From: Chlorobiaceae bacterium
Lineage (GTDB): Bacteria; Bacteroidota; Chlorobiia; Chlorobiales; Chlorobiaceae
Assembly: GCA_013334755.1 (NCBI GenBank)
Contig: JAAXWX010000002.1
Coordinates: forward strand, 43,883-107,882
DNA length: 64,000 nt
Reading direction: 5' to 3'
Shown: one piece after another, positions 39,801 to 48,063 of the stretch
Numbering within the stretch: position 1 is the stretch's first letter
Layout: each line of letters starts with the position of its first letter
Notes under the pieces: model-generated
Database searches by the model: none
Told to the model about the DNA's origin: nothing
The model's input: the letters and a program-made list of their open reading frames with translations, nothing else
Made by a program: the position numbers and the translations under genes

Positions 39801-40106
39801 ATGCAAGATTCTGATGGGCAAAACATCATGGTTGATGTCAACCTGCTTGAGCAAAATATTGAGCTTCTTATTGTCCGGTTGACCGATTGCCGGAAAGAGA
39901 ATGATGTATTGCGATCTGAACTTTCAAGTCTGCAGAATATTTTGAGAACTTGTAAGTTGCCTGGAACTGTTGGTTCCTCTGCCATGGATTCTTGCAGTAC
40001 TTCCGGAGGGGAGTTCAATTATGCAGAAAAAATGCAGGTGAAACAGAAGTTAGTCCTGATTTTGCAGAAAATAGAAATGGAGCTCAGAAACAATCAGACG
40101 TTGTAA
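39801..40106 (+). CDS. Small coiled-coil protein between pheT and zapA
   Basis: 101 residues. Residues 12-52 are a heptad-like helix (LEQNIELLIVRLTDCRKEND...), then a Ser/Gly-rich linker and a second helix near the C-terminus (KQKLVLILQKIEMELRN). I recognise no named family. It lies 13 bases after pheT and 8 before zapA, so the three are co-transcribed. Its length and coiled-coil shape suggest a partner in ZapA/FtsZ-ring assembly, comparable with ZapB, but that is inference. Confidence 0.75.
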   Translation: MQDSDGQNIMVDVNLLEQNIELLIVRLTDCRKENDVLRSELSSLQNILRTCKLPGTVGSSAMDSCSTSGGEFNYAEKMQVKQKLVLILQKIEMELRNNQTL

Positions 40107-40114
40107 GTAATGAG

Positions 40115-40378
40115 ATGGAAAAAATTGATGTAAATGTTTATGGCGACAGTTATCCTTTAAGGGTCGAAAGACGGGAAGTGACTGAAAGGGCTGCACGTGA
40201 TGTTGATGGGGTGATGCGGCTTTTTGCTGAAAAAGCCCCGACATTTGCCTCTGTAAAGCTGGCGGTTCTTGCGGCAATTTCCTTTGCCGAGAAAAAGATT
40301 GAGCTTGAAGAGGAGATAGCGTCGCTTAAGCAGAGCATTGCAAGGCTTAATGTTTTTATTGGGCAAAATCTGCAATAA
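40115..40378 (+). CDS. zapA: Cell division protein ZapA
   Basis: 87 residues from ATG 40115. The N-terminal beta-strand MEKIDVNVYGDSYPLRV starts the ZapA head (first part MEKIDVNVYGDSY); a long C-terminal helix (KKIELEEEIASLKQSIARL) forms the dimer and tetramer coiled coil. ZapA bundles FtsZ filaments at mid-cell. The neighbouring 6S RNA after zapA is a known bacterial arrangement. Confidence 0.88.
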   Translation: MEKIDVNVYGDSYPLRVERREVTERAARDVDGVMRLFAEKAPTFASVKLAVLAAISFAEKKIELEEEIASLKQSIARLNVFIGQNLQ

Positions 40379-40405
40379 ACCGTTACATTAAAAAAGAAGA
40401 AATAT

Positions 40406-40637
40406 CCGCACCAGTTGATTGAGGTGTCTGTAAGTAAAAGAACTAACAATTATAAAAAGGGAGCCCAGCTCTTCTTTTTGATTGCAGGCCTTATTGAATT
40501 TTCCCGATGCTTTTGCATGGGTTTTTTCAAGAACGGTGGAAACATTGTTCCCTTGGAAGCAAAAAATCTGAAGGAGGCGCCCACCGTGTATCACGGGTTC
40601 TTGGATCTTACGCGCCTCGTTATGGTGCGGTTTTTTT
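40406..40637 (+). ncRNA. ssrS: Probable 6S RNA
   Basis: Closing stem CCGCACCA (40406-40413) / TGGTGCGG (40623-40630) continues with GAGGTG/CGCCTC. Its 3' half (around 40578-40616) follows the E. coli 6S order: CACC, a small hairpin CCGTG-TAT-CACGG, GGTTC, TTGGATCTTAC and GCGCC. CAAGAAC (40528-40534) pairs with GTTCTTG (40597-40603) to form the central helix. Seven T follow the 3' end. Position between zapA and rny also fits. It would bind the housekeeping RNA polymerase as a promoter mimic. About 225 nt, longer than the E. coli 184. Confidence 0.75.
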
Positions 40638-40692
40638 GTTTAAAACGGTGCCTCATATTTACCTATGAGAGCATGAAAATGGAGGAAGTTTA

Positions 40693-42267
40693 ATGGGAAT
40701 AGTTATAAACCTGTTTCTGATTGTTTTTGCTTCAGTGATTTTTTTTGCAGCAGGTTTTTTAGTTGGACGTTATTTTCTTGAACGGATCGGTACGACCAAG
40801 GTGCTTGAAGCTGAGGAACGAGCTGTACAGATAGTGCAGGAGGCTCAGAAAGAGGCGAACGAGTACAAAGAACTCAAGGTCAGCGAAGTAAATCAGGAGT
40901 GGAAAAAAAAGCGCAGGGAGTTTGATCAGGAAGTTGTGATTAAAAACAACAAGTACACCCAGTTGCAGAAGCAGACTCAGCAGAAAGAGGCCCAGTTGAA
41001 AAAACAGAGCCAGGATGTCAAGGATATAGAACGGAAACTTCATGATCAACGCAAGGAAATTGAGCAGACTACTGCAATGGTTAACCTGCGTTCAGCTGAG
41101 CTTGAGCGAATTATTGTAGAGCAGAACCAGCGTCTTGAAAGTATCAGTAACCTTCAGGCTGAAGAGGCCAGGCAGATGCTGATTGACAATATGGTTGCAA
41201 AAGCACGTGAGGAGGCAACTGAGACCATTCACCAGATTCATGAAGAGGCTGAGCAGAAAGCCGGTCGTCTTGCTGAAAAAACGCTTTTGACTGCCATACA
41301 GCGGATCTCCTTTGAACAAGCCACCGAAAACGCTCTTTCTGTCGTTCATATCCAGAGCGATGAACTTAAGGGCCGTATCATTGGGCGGGAGGGACGCAAT
41401 ATCAAGGCTTTTGAAAACGCAACAGGAGTCGATATTATTGTTGATGATACTCCTGAAGTCGTTATTCTTTCCTGTTTTGATCCCCTGCGTCGTGAGCTGG
41501 CAAAGCTGACCCTCCAGAAGCTTCTTGTTGATGGTATCATCCATCCAGTGGCTATTGAGAAAGCCTTTGAGGATGCGAAAAAAGAGATTGATGATGTCAT
41601 CATCAGTACTGGAGAAGAAGCACTCTCTTCGCTGCAGATTTCTGATATGCCGGCAGAGATTATTTCGCTTGTCGGCAAGATGAAATTTTACACGGTCTAT
41701 GGTCAGAATCTCCTGCAGCACAGTCGTGAAGTTGCAATGCTATCTGGTTTAATGGCTGCCGAACTCAAGCTTGATGCCCGCCTTGCCAAACGTGCAGGTC
41801 TCCTGCATGACATCGGTCTTGTGCTGCCGGAAAGTGACGAACCTCATGCAATCACCGGAATGAATTTTATGAAAAAATTCAATGAATCTCCTGTGGTACT
41901 TAATGCAATTGCAGCTCATCATGGTGATGTTGTTAAAGAATCTCCTCTGGCAGATCTTGTGGATGCAGCAAATACTATTTCTCTTTCCCGTCCAGGTGCC
42001 CGTGGCGCAGTAACTGCAGATGGCAACGTAAAGCGTCTTGAGAGTCTCGAAGAGATCGCAAAAGGATTTCCGGGTGTTCTGAAAACCTATGCATTGCAGG
42101 CTGGAAGGGAGATCAGAGTAATTGTTGAAGGTGATAATGTCAGCGATTCACAGGCAGATGTTCTTGCTCATGATATTGCTCATAAAATCGAATCTGAAGC
42201 ACAATATCCCGGACAGATTAAAGTATCGATCATCCGCGAAAAACGCTCTATTGCCTATGCAAAATAA
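40693..42267 (+). CDS. rny: Ribonuclease Y
   Basis: 524 residues. N-terminal membrane anchor (residues 2-25), a long charged coiled coil to about 200, a KH domain with GRIIGREGRNIKAFE, and an HD domain with the metal residues in LLHDIG and the later AAHHGD. It is an endonuclease that starts mRNA decay in bacteria lacking RNase E. It has GGAGG eight bases before the ATG. It ends close to convergent hisB; a shared hairpin separates them. Confidence 0.97.
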   Translation: MGIVINLFLIVFASVIFFAAGFLVGRYFLERIGTTKVLEAEERAVQIVQEAQKEANEYKELKVSEVNQEWKKKRREFDQEVVIKNNKYTQLQKQTQQKEAQLKKQSQDVKDIERKLHDQRKEIEQTTAMVNLRSAELERIIVEQNQRLESISNLQAEEARQMLIDNMVAKAREEATETIHQIHEEAEQKAGRLAEKTLLTAIQRISFEQATENALSVVHIQSDELKGRIIGREGRNIKAFENATGVDIIVDDTPEVVILSCFDPLRRELAKLTLQKLLVDGIIHPVAIEKAFEDAKKEIDDVIISTGEEALSSLQISDMPAEIISLVGKMKFYTVYGQNLLQHSREVAMLSGLMAAELKLDARLAKRAGLLHDIGLVLPESDEPHAITGMNFMKKFNESPVVLNAIAAHHGDVVKESPLADLVDAANTISLSRPGARGAVTADGNVKRLESLEEIAKGFPGVLKTYALQAGREIRVIVEGDNVSDSQADVLAHDIAHKIESEAQYPGQIKVSIIREKRSIAYAK

Positions 42268-42284
42268 GAGCTGACAACCGCCAA

Positions 42285-42309
42285 AAGGGAGAGCTCAAAG
42301 CTTTCCCTT
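42285..42309. terminator. Hairpin shared by rny and hisB 3' ends
   Basis: 11-bp stem AAGGGAGAGCT / AGCTTTCCCTT with one G-T pair and loop CAA; it covers the hisB stop codon. A TTTT run follows on the minus strand, so it may end hisB. Confidence 0.6.
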
Positions 42310-42897
42310 GGTTGACGGAATTTCGTTGCCGGTTAAGGTAACGGCTGCTTTCATGGCATACGCAAAAGATTTGAACAGAGCTTCTATCTTGTGATGCGTA
42401 TTCTCACCCTCAAGAATTGATAGGTGAATGTTTGCTTTCAATGTTCCTGAAAGCGAAATAAAGAAATGTTCTACCATCTCAGTTGAAAAACCCTGTATCA
42501 CCGGGCGGTTGAACTCAGCATTGAAGACGCAAAAGCTTCTTCCACCGAGGTCAAGAGCGCAACGAGCCAAGGCTTCATCCATTGGGATGATAGCCCATCC
42601 GTATCGCTGTATTCCGCGCTTGTCGCCGAGGGCTTCTGTTATGGCGCTGCCTAAAACAAGAGCAATGTCTTCAACAGTATGATGATCATCAACGTCCAGG
42701 TCTCCACGGCACTCCAATGCAAGGTCAAAACCTGAGTGTTTACTGAAATTGGCCAGCATATGATCAAGAAAGACTACTCCTGAGTTGCTCTTATTTATCC
42801 CTGTTCCGTCAAGATTCACGGTTGCGCTGATGTCGGTCTCATTTGTCGTTCTGCTTACCGTTGCAGTACGGGCTGCTGTTCTGGTTTCTTCTGGCAT
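42295..42897 (-). CDS. hisB: Imidazoleglycerol-phosphate dehydratase
   Basis: 200 residues, single-domain form. Two metal-binding half-domains: [15 protein letters not shown] and [16 protein letters not shown] in the first, [18 protein letters not shown] and [16 protein letters not shown] in the second. It makes imidazole-acetol phosphate in histidine biosynthesis. Not fused to the phosphatase as in E. coli. It follows the DUF2905 gene by seven bases. Confidence 0.97.
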   Translation of the reverse strand: MPEETRTAARTATVSRTTNETDISATVNLDGTGINKSNSGVVFLDHMLANFSKHSGFDLALECRGDLDVDDHHTVEDIALVLGSAITEALGDKRGIQRYGWAIIPMDEALARCALDLGGRSFCVFNAEFNRPVIQGFSTEMVEHFFISLSGTLKANIHLSILEGENTHHKIEALFKSFAYAMKAAVTLTGNEIPSTKGKL

Positions 42898-42904
42898 GGA
42901 TGGT

Positions 42905-43147
42905 TTAACGAATAACTTTATTAAGGAAAAAAAGCAAAAGGCTGAAAAGCAGAGAGAGCACCACGGAAGTGCCGAGAGGAAAGTAAAACCTGAAATTCCC
43001 CCGCTCTATTTTAATGTCGAGAGGAAGATGGCCTAACCAGTTTATCCAGCCCCATGTTCCGTACTTGTCTGAAGCCATCAGGAGGAGACCGAAAATAACT
43101 ATTGCAATGCCTGTTGTCACAACTATTTTGGCAGTGTCTGCAAACAC
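42905..43147 (-). CDS. DUF2905 family small membrane protein
   Basis: 80 residues: two transmembrane helices (about 5-24 and 56-76) around a conserved middle [21 protein letters not shown], the hallmark of DUF2905. Function is unknown. It is just upstream of hisB on the same strand. Confidence 0.9.
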   Translation of the reverse strand: MFADTAKIVVTTGIAIVIFGLLLMASDKYGTWGWINWLGHLPLDIKIERGNFRFYFPLGTSVVLSLLFSLLLFFLNKVIR

Positions 43148-43235
43148 GGTTTGGATATTTTTTAAAAGTTGCTAAATTTAGGCCATCTTCACAGGAAGAT
43201 ACGAGATATTTGCAAATTTATTAAAGCGGCTGGAA

Positions 43236-43583
43236 ATGCATGTTTTTATTGTCATTGTTGGATTACTTGCATCGATTCTGCTGATCGGGGTTATTTTGCT
43301 GCAGAGCCCGAAAAGCGGTAGCGGACTGACAGGCGGTATTGCCAGCCTCGGTACCGTTCAGACTCTGGGTGTGAGAAGAACAGGTGATTTTTTAAGCAAG
43401 ACAACAGCAATCCTTGCAGCAGTAGTGATGCTCCTTTGTTTTATAGCCGAATTTACACTTCCAGGCAGAGCCGCAAAAAGCGCACCGGAAAGCATTCTTC
43501 AACAGAATGTTCCTGTACTGCCTGCAGCTCCAGCTAAACCGTTGCCTTCCGCACCTGTGGTTCCTGCACTGCCAGTAAAGTAA
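43236..43583 (+). CDS. secG: Preprotein translocase subunit SecG
   Basis: 115 residues. Two transmembrane helices (about 3-24 and 53-72) flank the cytoplasmic loop with [15 protein letters not shown] and [10 protein letters not shown], typical of SecG. The C-terminus is a Pro/Ala-rich tail. It helps SecYE/SecA move proteins through the inner membrane. A tRNA-Lys gene begins eight bases after the stop and may be read from the same mRNA. Confidence 0.93.
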   Translation: MHVFIVIVGLLASILLIGVILLQSPKSGSGLTGGIASLGTVQTLGVRRTGDFLSKTTAILAAVVMLLCFIAEFTLPGRAAKSAPESILQQNVPVLPAAPAKPLPSAPVVPALPVK

Positions 43584-43591
43584 TATTTTCT

Positions 43592-43667
43592 GCACCCGTG
43601 GCTCAATCGGTAGAGCAATTGACTCTTAATCAATGGGTTGGAGGTTCGAGTCCTCCCGGGTGCACCA
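43592..43667 (+). tRNA. tRNA-Lys (anticodon CTT)
   Basis: Acceptor GCACCCG/CGGGTGC, anticodon stem ATTGA/TCAAT with loop CTCTTAA (anticodon CTT), T arm GGAGG-TTCGAGT-CCTCC, discriminator A43664. The CCA end is encoded (43665-43667), unlike the other tRNAs in the window. Confidence 0.97.
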
Positions 43668-43668
43668 T

Positions 43669-43715
43669 AAAACATAAAGACTTGCAGGTTCATGCCTGTA
43701 GGTCTTTATGTTTTT
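43669..43715 (+). terminator. Terminator of secG/tRNA-Lys
   Basis: Long stem AAAACATAAAGAC / GTCTTTATGTTTT with an inner GCAGG/CCTGT, then T-run. It starts two bases after the tRNA CCA. Confidence 0.9.
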
Positions 43716-44251
43716 ATACCGTTCAGGGTGCTTTGAAGGGTGCTTTCAATTTTGTATAGGTTGTCTATTTATCATCAGTTTCAGCAAGATTCCTTTGATG
43801 TTCGGTAACATGTAAAAGCCCTGATTTTACCCCGGCAACTTCTTAGTGGACATGTTGCTATCCCATCTCAAATTTTGATCTATCTTTTCTCTACCCATCC
43901 TGTTCTGAGTTGAATGATCAATCTGATGATGAATCAACTATCAACTCTTTTTCCACGTAGAGACATCAAGTTATGCGTATTTTTTTTCTACTGATGCTTT
44001 TTAGGGAAACGATCTTCACCATGTTTACAAATTCCTGATGGTAGTGAGGAGGTGGCCCCATAAAGCTGTAATACTTGGATGTAGAAAAAATGATTCATAA
44101 ACTCATCCAAGTAGAAAAGCAGCATGATAAGCACTTGATTCTTAATAGAACAGATGCTGACTGGTCGGGCGGCTGCCATTATTGAAAAGAGACATGCGAC
44201 GATAACAATGGGCTCTCGTCATTGATTATATTATTCAGCTTTTCGACCGCT
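43716..44251. other. Gene-poor intergenic stretch with one palindrome
   Basis: 536 bases without a supported gene. It holds a perfect 10-bp inverted repeat TACTTGGATG/CATCCAAGTA (44072-44081, 44104-44113; 22-base spacer) with GTAGAAAA repeated beside each arm. No family is recognised in any frame. Confidence 0.5.
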
Positions 44252-44473
44252 TCATGAGGCTGCTGACTGCTGTTTTATTTCGTGACGTTTAGCAATAAGG
44301 AATCCCGACAGGTAAATCAGGATAAAACCGGGAATGACCACGCTGAAAAACAGAATTTCATGCAGTTGAGTCTTCAGCTGTCCGGATGTCCATACCATCC
44401 AGACAAACAGCGCCCATAGTGGTCCAACAACCAGAAAGGTGATGTTCCAGAGTTTTTTAAAGCTGTAGTTCAT
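44252..44473 (-). CDS. Small two-helix membrane protein downstream of the vinyl hydratase
   Basis: 73 residues from ATG 44473 (ATG 44485 would add four). Two hydrophobic helices (about residues 8-27 and 36-58) and a short Lys/Glu/Gln tail. The family is not recognised. It starts 42 bases after the BchF/BchV-type gene on the same strand, so it may be a partner of that enzyme. Confidence 0.65.
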   Translation of the reverse strand: MNYSFKKLWNITFLVVGPLWALFVWMVWTSGQLKTQLHEILFFSVVIPGFILIYLSGFLIAKRHEIKQQSAAS

Positions 44474-44515
44474 GATGCTATACAATGTTGTGTGGTTTGA
44501 TCAAGTCAAATTCGC

Positions 44516-44989
44516 TCAGGTTTCCACCTGCAGTTTCAGCTTCCGCTCATGGTTCTTCTCCAGCATGATCCTTGCTAAGTACTGCACAGCGTTGATGATA
44601 TAGCTTAAATAAGCTACGGAGGCCCAGATCACAAGGATGCTGTCGGGATAACCCTTCCAGGCAAGCACGAAATAGAGGAAATGAAAGAAGGTCGCAACCG
44701 AGCTGCCCACATCCTCCCAGAAAAACTCTTTCGAAAAGACCCATTTGCCGAAAAGATCCTTTTCGAAGTACATGCCAGTGATGAAGAGTATGACAAAGAA
44801 GAGTGTTTTGAACAGAATGGCGACGCTTATCCAGTAAAAGTCAATGGAGGCAAGATTGTTGGCGTACAGGGTGTTCAACATAACACCAGTCAAAAAGATG
44901 ACGAACTGAACCGGTGCCAGAAGGATCTGGATTTCAGTCCATACAGATGCGTTGCGTTTGGCAAGCTGTTCAGGCGTGTAACGTGGCAT
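44516..44989 (-). CDS. C-3 vinyl bacteriochlorophyllide hydratase (BchF/BchV family)
   Basis: 157 residues, four transmembrane helices. The N-terminus [18 protein letters not shown] and [14 protein letters not shown], and the later FFWEDVGSS and [12 protein letters not shown], closely follow the BchF pattern of purple bacteria. The enzyme adds water to the C-3 vinyl group on the way to bacteriochlorophylls; green sulfur bacteria have two paralogs, BchF and BchV. Because no other bch gene is adjacent, BchV is my guess (BchF often sits with bchNBL), but I leave the symbol empty. Confidence 0.88.
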   Translation of the reverse strand: MPRYTPEQLAKRNASVWTEIQILLAPVQFVIFLTGVMLNTLYANNLASIDFYWISVAILFKTLFFVILFITGMYFEKDLFGKWVFSKEFFWEDVGSSVATFFHFLYFVLAWKGYPDSILVIWASVAYLSYIINAVQYLARIMLEKNHERKLKLQVET

Positions 44990-45555
44990 GATAGTTTTGT
45001 CTTACAACTGAAGTGAGTAAAAAATCAAACGAAAGGTGAAAAACTTTGGAGTGTTGTGGCATTGCCTTATTGAATTCTATTTTGTATTCAGTATCGACTT
45101 GTTTTAGATGGTTGAGGTATTCAGTATGCGAAAGTAAAACAAAACGGTGGCTATTGTTCATCATATCCGAGTTATAAAGGTTCAGTCAAGGGTACTATTT
45201 CGGATACTGCTTGTGATAATTGTACGAAGATTTGTATGGAAAAGCAAAGGTGAATCTCCAGTTCAACCATCATCTTGCATTGTTCAAAAGCTTTAAAAAC
45301 GTGTTATATACTGCAGTCTTGAGTATGGGACTTTCCCTGCTTAAGCCAGAGAAAGAATCTCGTTTGCTCACAAATCTTGCTATAAGGAGGAAACACGGGG
45401 ACATTGACCGAACAACATAAACTGACATTGAAGGTTGATTGAATAGTGCGTCTTTGCAAGTGTTTCCGGAAAGCATCAGAGAAATAAATAATTACATGAT
45501 TCCAGCAGGTTTTAAGTCGGGCGTACAGGAAAGCAGGAACCCTGCTTCGCGTGCG
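44990..45555. other. Gene-poor stretch upstream of the vinyl hydratase
   Basis: 566 bases. Short open frames exist on both strands but none has a ribosome site or a recognisable domain. The part next to 44990 should hold the hydratase promoter. The right end passes into an antitoxin remnant. Confidence 0.5.
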
Positions 45556-45705
45556 GGACGGTTTGTTTGCAACATACCTGTCGATGAGGCTGGAAATCAG
45601 GGTTTGATAGGCAATACCTTCTTCAAGGGATTTTGCATTGAGACGCTTCAGGGTGCTTTCGGAAATTGATGCTATCTTTTTAATAGGTGTTATATGAGCG
45701 TAACA
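45556..45705 (-). pseudogene. Remnant of a CopG/BrnA-type antitoxin gene
   Basis: The minus-strand reading contains SESTLKRLNAKSLEEG followed by IAYQTLISSLIDRYV, which fits the C-terminal half of small antitoxins (pattern LxxLxxxAxxEGIPYQTLIxSLIHxYV). There is no start codon or N-terminal strand in frame, and past RYVANK the frame runs on without family character. No toxin ORF is beside it. I take it as a decayed toxin-antitoxin locus. Confidence 0.45.
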
Positions 45706-45829
45706 GTCACCCTGACAAGTCGTGAGCTCTCCCGTTGTTTTTTTGTTTTATATTATCTTATGTCAGGTCGGGCGTGGTCCTGCTGGCACTCTAATTGAAA
45801 CCGGGCAGGAGTGAAAGAACATATCTTTT

Positions 45830-47155
45830 ATGAGAATTATCGATCGATATATACTGAAGTCGCATATCGGGCCCTTTTTATTTGCTTTTATTACGATTAT
45901 TTTTGTCCTGGTACTCCAGTTTTTTGCCATTTTCGCCGATCGTTTTATCGGCAAAGGTATCGGGTTTTCGGCCATCGTGGAACTTATTGTGCTGCAATCT
46001 GCATGGATGGTTGGGCTTGCAGCTCCTATGGCAGTTCTCGTTGCCGTTGTCATGACCTTTGGCTCCCTGACGACCACGTCTGAAATGACCGTTTTCAGAG
46101 CCTCCGGTATTTCTCTTTACCGGCTGATGATTCCGGTTCTTATTGCCGGTCTTTTTCTTTCACTCTTTGTCGAACGATTCAATAACGTCGTGCTGCCAGA
46201 GGCAAACTATTATGCAAAATCGCTGATGGCCGATATTGCGCGCTCGAAACCGGCGTTTGGATTAGCTGAAAACGCCTTTTCAACTCTTGTAGATGGTTAC
46301 TCCATTTTTGTTCGTAAGTCTGATGAACGCTCAAAAGAGCTGAAGGGTATTGTGATCTATGATGGTACCAGTCGGGAATACAGTACGATGGTGACTGCTG
46401 AAAAGGGTGTCATATCATTTACTGGCGATGATCAGTATCTGATTATGACGCTGTTCAACGGCGAAATTCATCAGGTCCACCAGCCGGATCACAGGATCTA
46501 TCGCAAGATGAGTTTTAAGAAACATCGATTTGTTTTTGAATCATCAGGGTTCGGCTTTTCACGTTCTTCAGAAAATCGAATGCGGTCAGGTGATACCGAA
46601 CTTTCTGCAAATGAACTGCTGGTCATTGGCAATGAAATCAGGAAAAGAATCTCAGACGCCGAAAAAAGGATCTCAGTGCCGCTTGAATCGATAGAGCATC
46701 GGGTAGCGCAAAGAAGCTCAAGCAGCGGTGATAAACGCTTCAATCCAGTGAACTCGTCCGGTAAACTCAGTACTGAAGCTGCAGGTTTTATTGATCGTCA
46801 GCTCACTCAACTTGACGGGGAATTCATAAGCATCGAATCAAATCGTCAAATGTACCGCCGTTATATGGCAGCATATCATAAAAAATATGCTCTATCTTTT
46901 GCCTGCTTTGTCTTTGTTCTGGTTGGCGCACCCCTTGGCGTTCTTGCGAGGCGAGGAGGGTTTGGAATAGGAGCTGCCATGTCGCTTATCCTATTTGTGA
47001 TCTATTGGATGATGATGATTTCCGGTGAGAAAATTGCCGAAAGGGGTCTGCTCGATCCAATGATCTCCATGTGGCTTGCCAATACCATTATGGCTGCTGT
47101 CGGGATCGCTCTTGTGTCAAGTTTAAGTGGAGCAGTATTCAATACATCCCGATAG
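45830..47155 (+). CDS. LptF/LptG-type lipopolysaccharide export permease
   Basis: 441 residues. Three N-terminal helices (MRIIDRYILKSHIGPFLFAF first, then to about 110), a large periplasmic beta-jellyroll region (about 130-330), and three C-terminal helices with LVGAPLGVLARRGGFGIG. YjgP/YjgQ family: the membrane part of the LptB2FG exporter that pulls LPS from the inner membrane. Which of F or G is not decidable from sequence alone, and the partner genes are not adjacent. No terminator or companion gene follows directly. Confidence 0.9.
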   Translation: MRIIDRYILKSHIGPFLFAFITIIFVLVLQFFAIFADRFIGKGIGFSAIVELIVLQSAWMVGLAAPMAVLVAVVMTFGSLTTTSEMTVFRASGISLYRLMIPVLIAGLFLSLFVERFNNVVLPEANYYAKSLMADIARSKPAFGLAENAFSTLVDGYSIFVRKSDERSKELKGIVIYDGTSREYSTMVTAEKGVISFTGDDQYLIMTLFNGEIHQVHQPDHRIYRKMSFKKHRFVFESSGFGFSRSSENRMRSGDTELSANELLVIGNEIRKRISDAEKRISVPLESIEHRVAQRSSSSGDKRFNPVNSSGKLSTEAAGFIDRQLTQLDGEFISIESNRQMYRRYMAAYHKKYALSFACFVFVLVGAPLGVLARRGGFGIGAAMSLILFVIYWMMMISGEKIAERGLLDPMISMWLANTIMAAVGIALVSSLSGAVFNTSR

Positions 47156-47170
47156 CAGGTTAAAAATCTG

Positions 47171-47563
47171 TCAGATGCAGTTGTTTTCTGTTCCGCGCTC
47201 CATATAGCCGCAACAAAGTTCTTTTTTTATACCCTTTTCATCAAGACAGACAAAGGTGATATGCGTGCTGAAAGCAAGAATCCGTTCACCAGTCTCAATA
47301 CTTTTCTTGTACACATGCACGGTGTACTCGATCGATGTATGCCCGATTTTGCTTTTTTCAGTTACAAAGCAAAGAATAGAGCCGCCCCTGATGCTTTTTT
47401 TGAACTCAACCTTGTCCATACCTACGGTTACAAAGTTACAGCCTGGATAATCAAGTGAAACGGTAATGTAGCTGACCTCATCAATCCATTTAAGAAGGTT
47501 GCCTCCGAACAGAAAGCCATAATGGTTAAGGTGCTCAGGTAAGACAAGTTTATAGGTTTCCAT
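47171..47563 (-). CDS. Acyl-CoA thioesterase, hot-dog fold
   Basis: 130 residues with the YciA/BACH-like hot-dog signature: [21 protein letters not shown] around the active-site turn (first part NHYGFLFGG), then [12 protein letters not shown] and the beta-strand [12 protein letters not shown]. It hydrolyses acyl-CoA to free acid and CoA; chain length cannot be told. It is convergent with the LptF/G gene. Confidence 0.88.
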   Translation of the reverse strand: METYKLVLPEHLNHYGFLFGGNLLKWIDEVSYITVSLDYPGCNFVTVGMDKVEFKKSIRGGSILCFVTEKSKIGHTSIEYTVHVYKKSIETGERILAFSTHITFVCLDEKGIKKELCCGYMERGTENNCI

Positions 47564-48063
47564 GGAGATTCACGTATGATTGAGAAAATTTATAAGCATA
47601 GCAAAAAAGAAATATAAGAGCCACAAATATCATCTTCAGATTTTCAGTACTTTTCAGAGGTTGAGCCGCATGTAGTTTATTTCTCTCCACTCCTTTCAAT
47701 TAGTCATTAATATCTTGAAAGATAGCTGATTTATATTCTTTCTGAAATTTATCAGTATCTCAAAATCAGGTATACATTGATAATTCAGAGTTTGTCATAG
47801 TGGAAGTTTCTGGTATGAAATACAGGTGTAGCATGTACTCTCCATTTTTCAGCTTTACCTGTTTACAGTCAAAGAAACCGGCAGAATCTGTTAATTATAT
47901 TGAATAATTGATGTATTAAAGAATAGCAATATTGTAAAGATACGCTGGATAAACTATCTTTATCAGTTATTGACAATAACACCCCTGAATATTCCGATTT
48001 TATTTCTTGCGGTTGCACGCTTCCATTTTAAACCTTGAATGTTCAAATACAAAGGTTTATGCA
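47564..48063. other. AT-rich intergenic region, nothing recognised
   Basis: 500 bases between divergent genes. AT-rich with no ORF of coding character, and presumably promoters of the thioesterase and of the large kinase. Confidence 0.5.

Noticed and set aside
40503..40528. Hairpin with T-run read as zapA terminator
   Set aside because: It falls inside the probable 6S RNA, whose 5' and 3' ends pair across it. I keep it as an internal hairpin, though zapA transcripts could also stop there.
43499..43693. 64-codon minus-strand ORF over tRNA-Lys
   Set aside because: Antisense of a tRNA; the reading GRTRTSNPLIKSQLLYRLSHG is a known artefact.
43988..44179. 63-codon minus-strand ORF in the gene-poor stretch
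   Set aside because: No ribosome site, no domain, and composition like the surrounding non-coding DNA.
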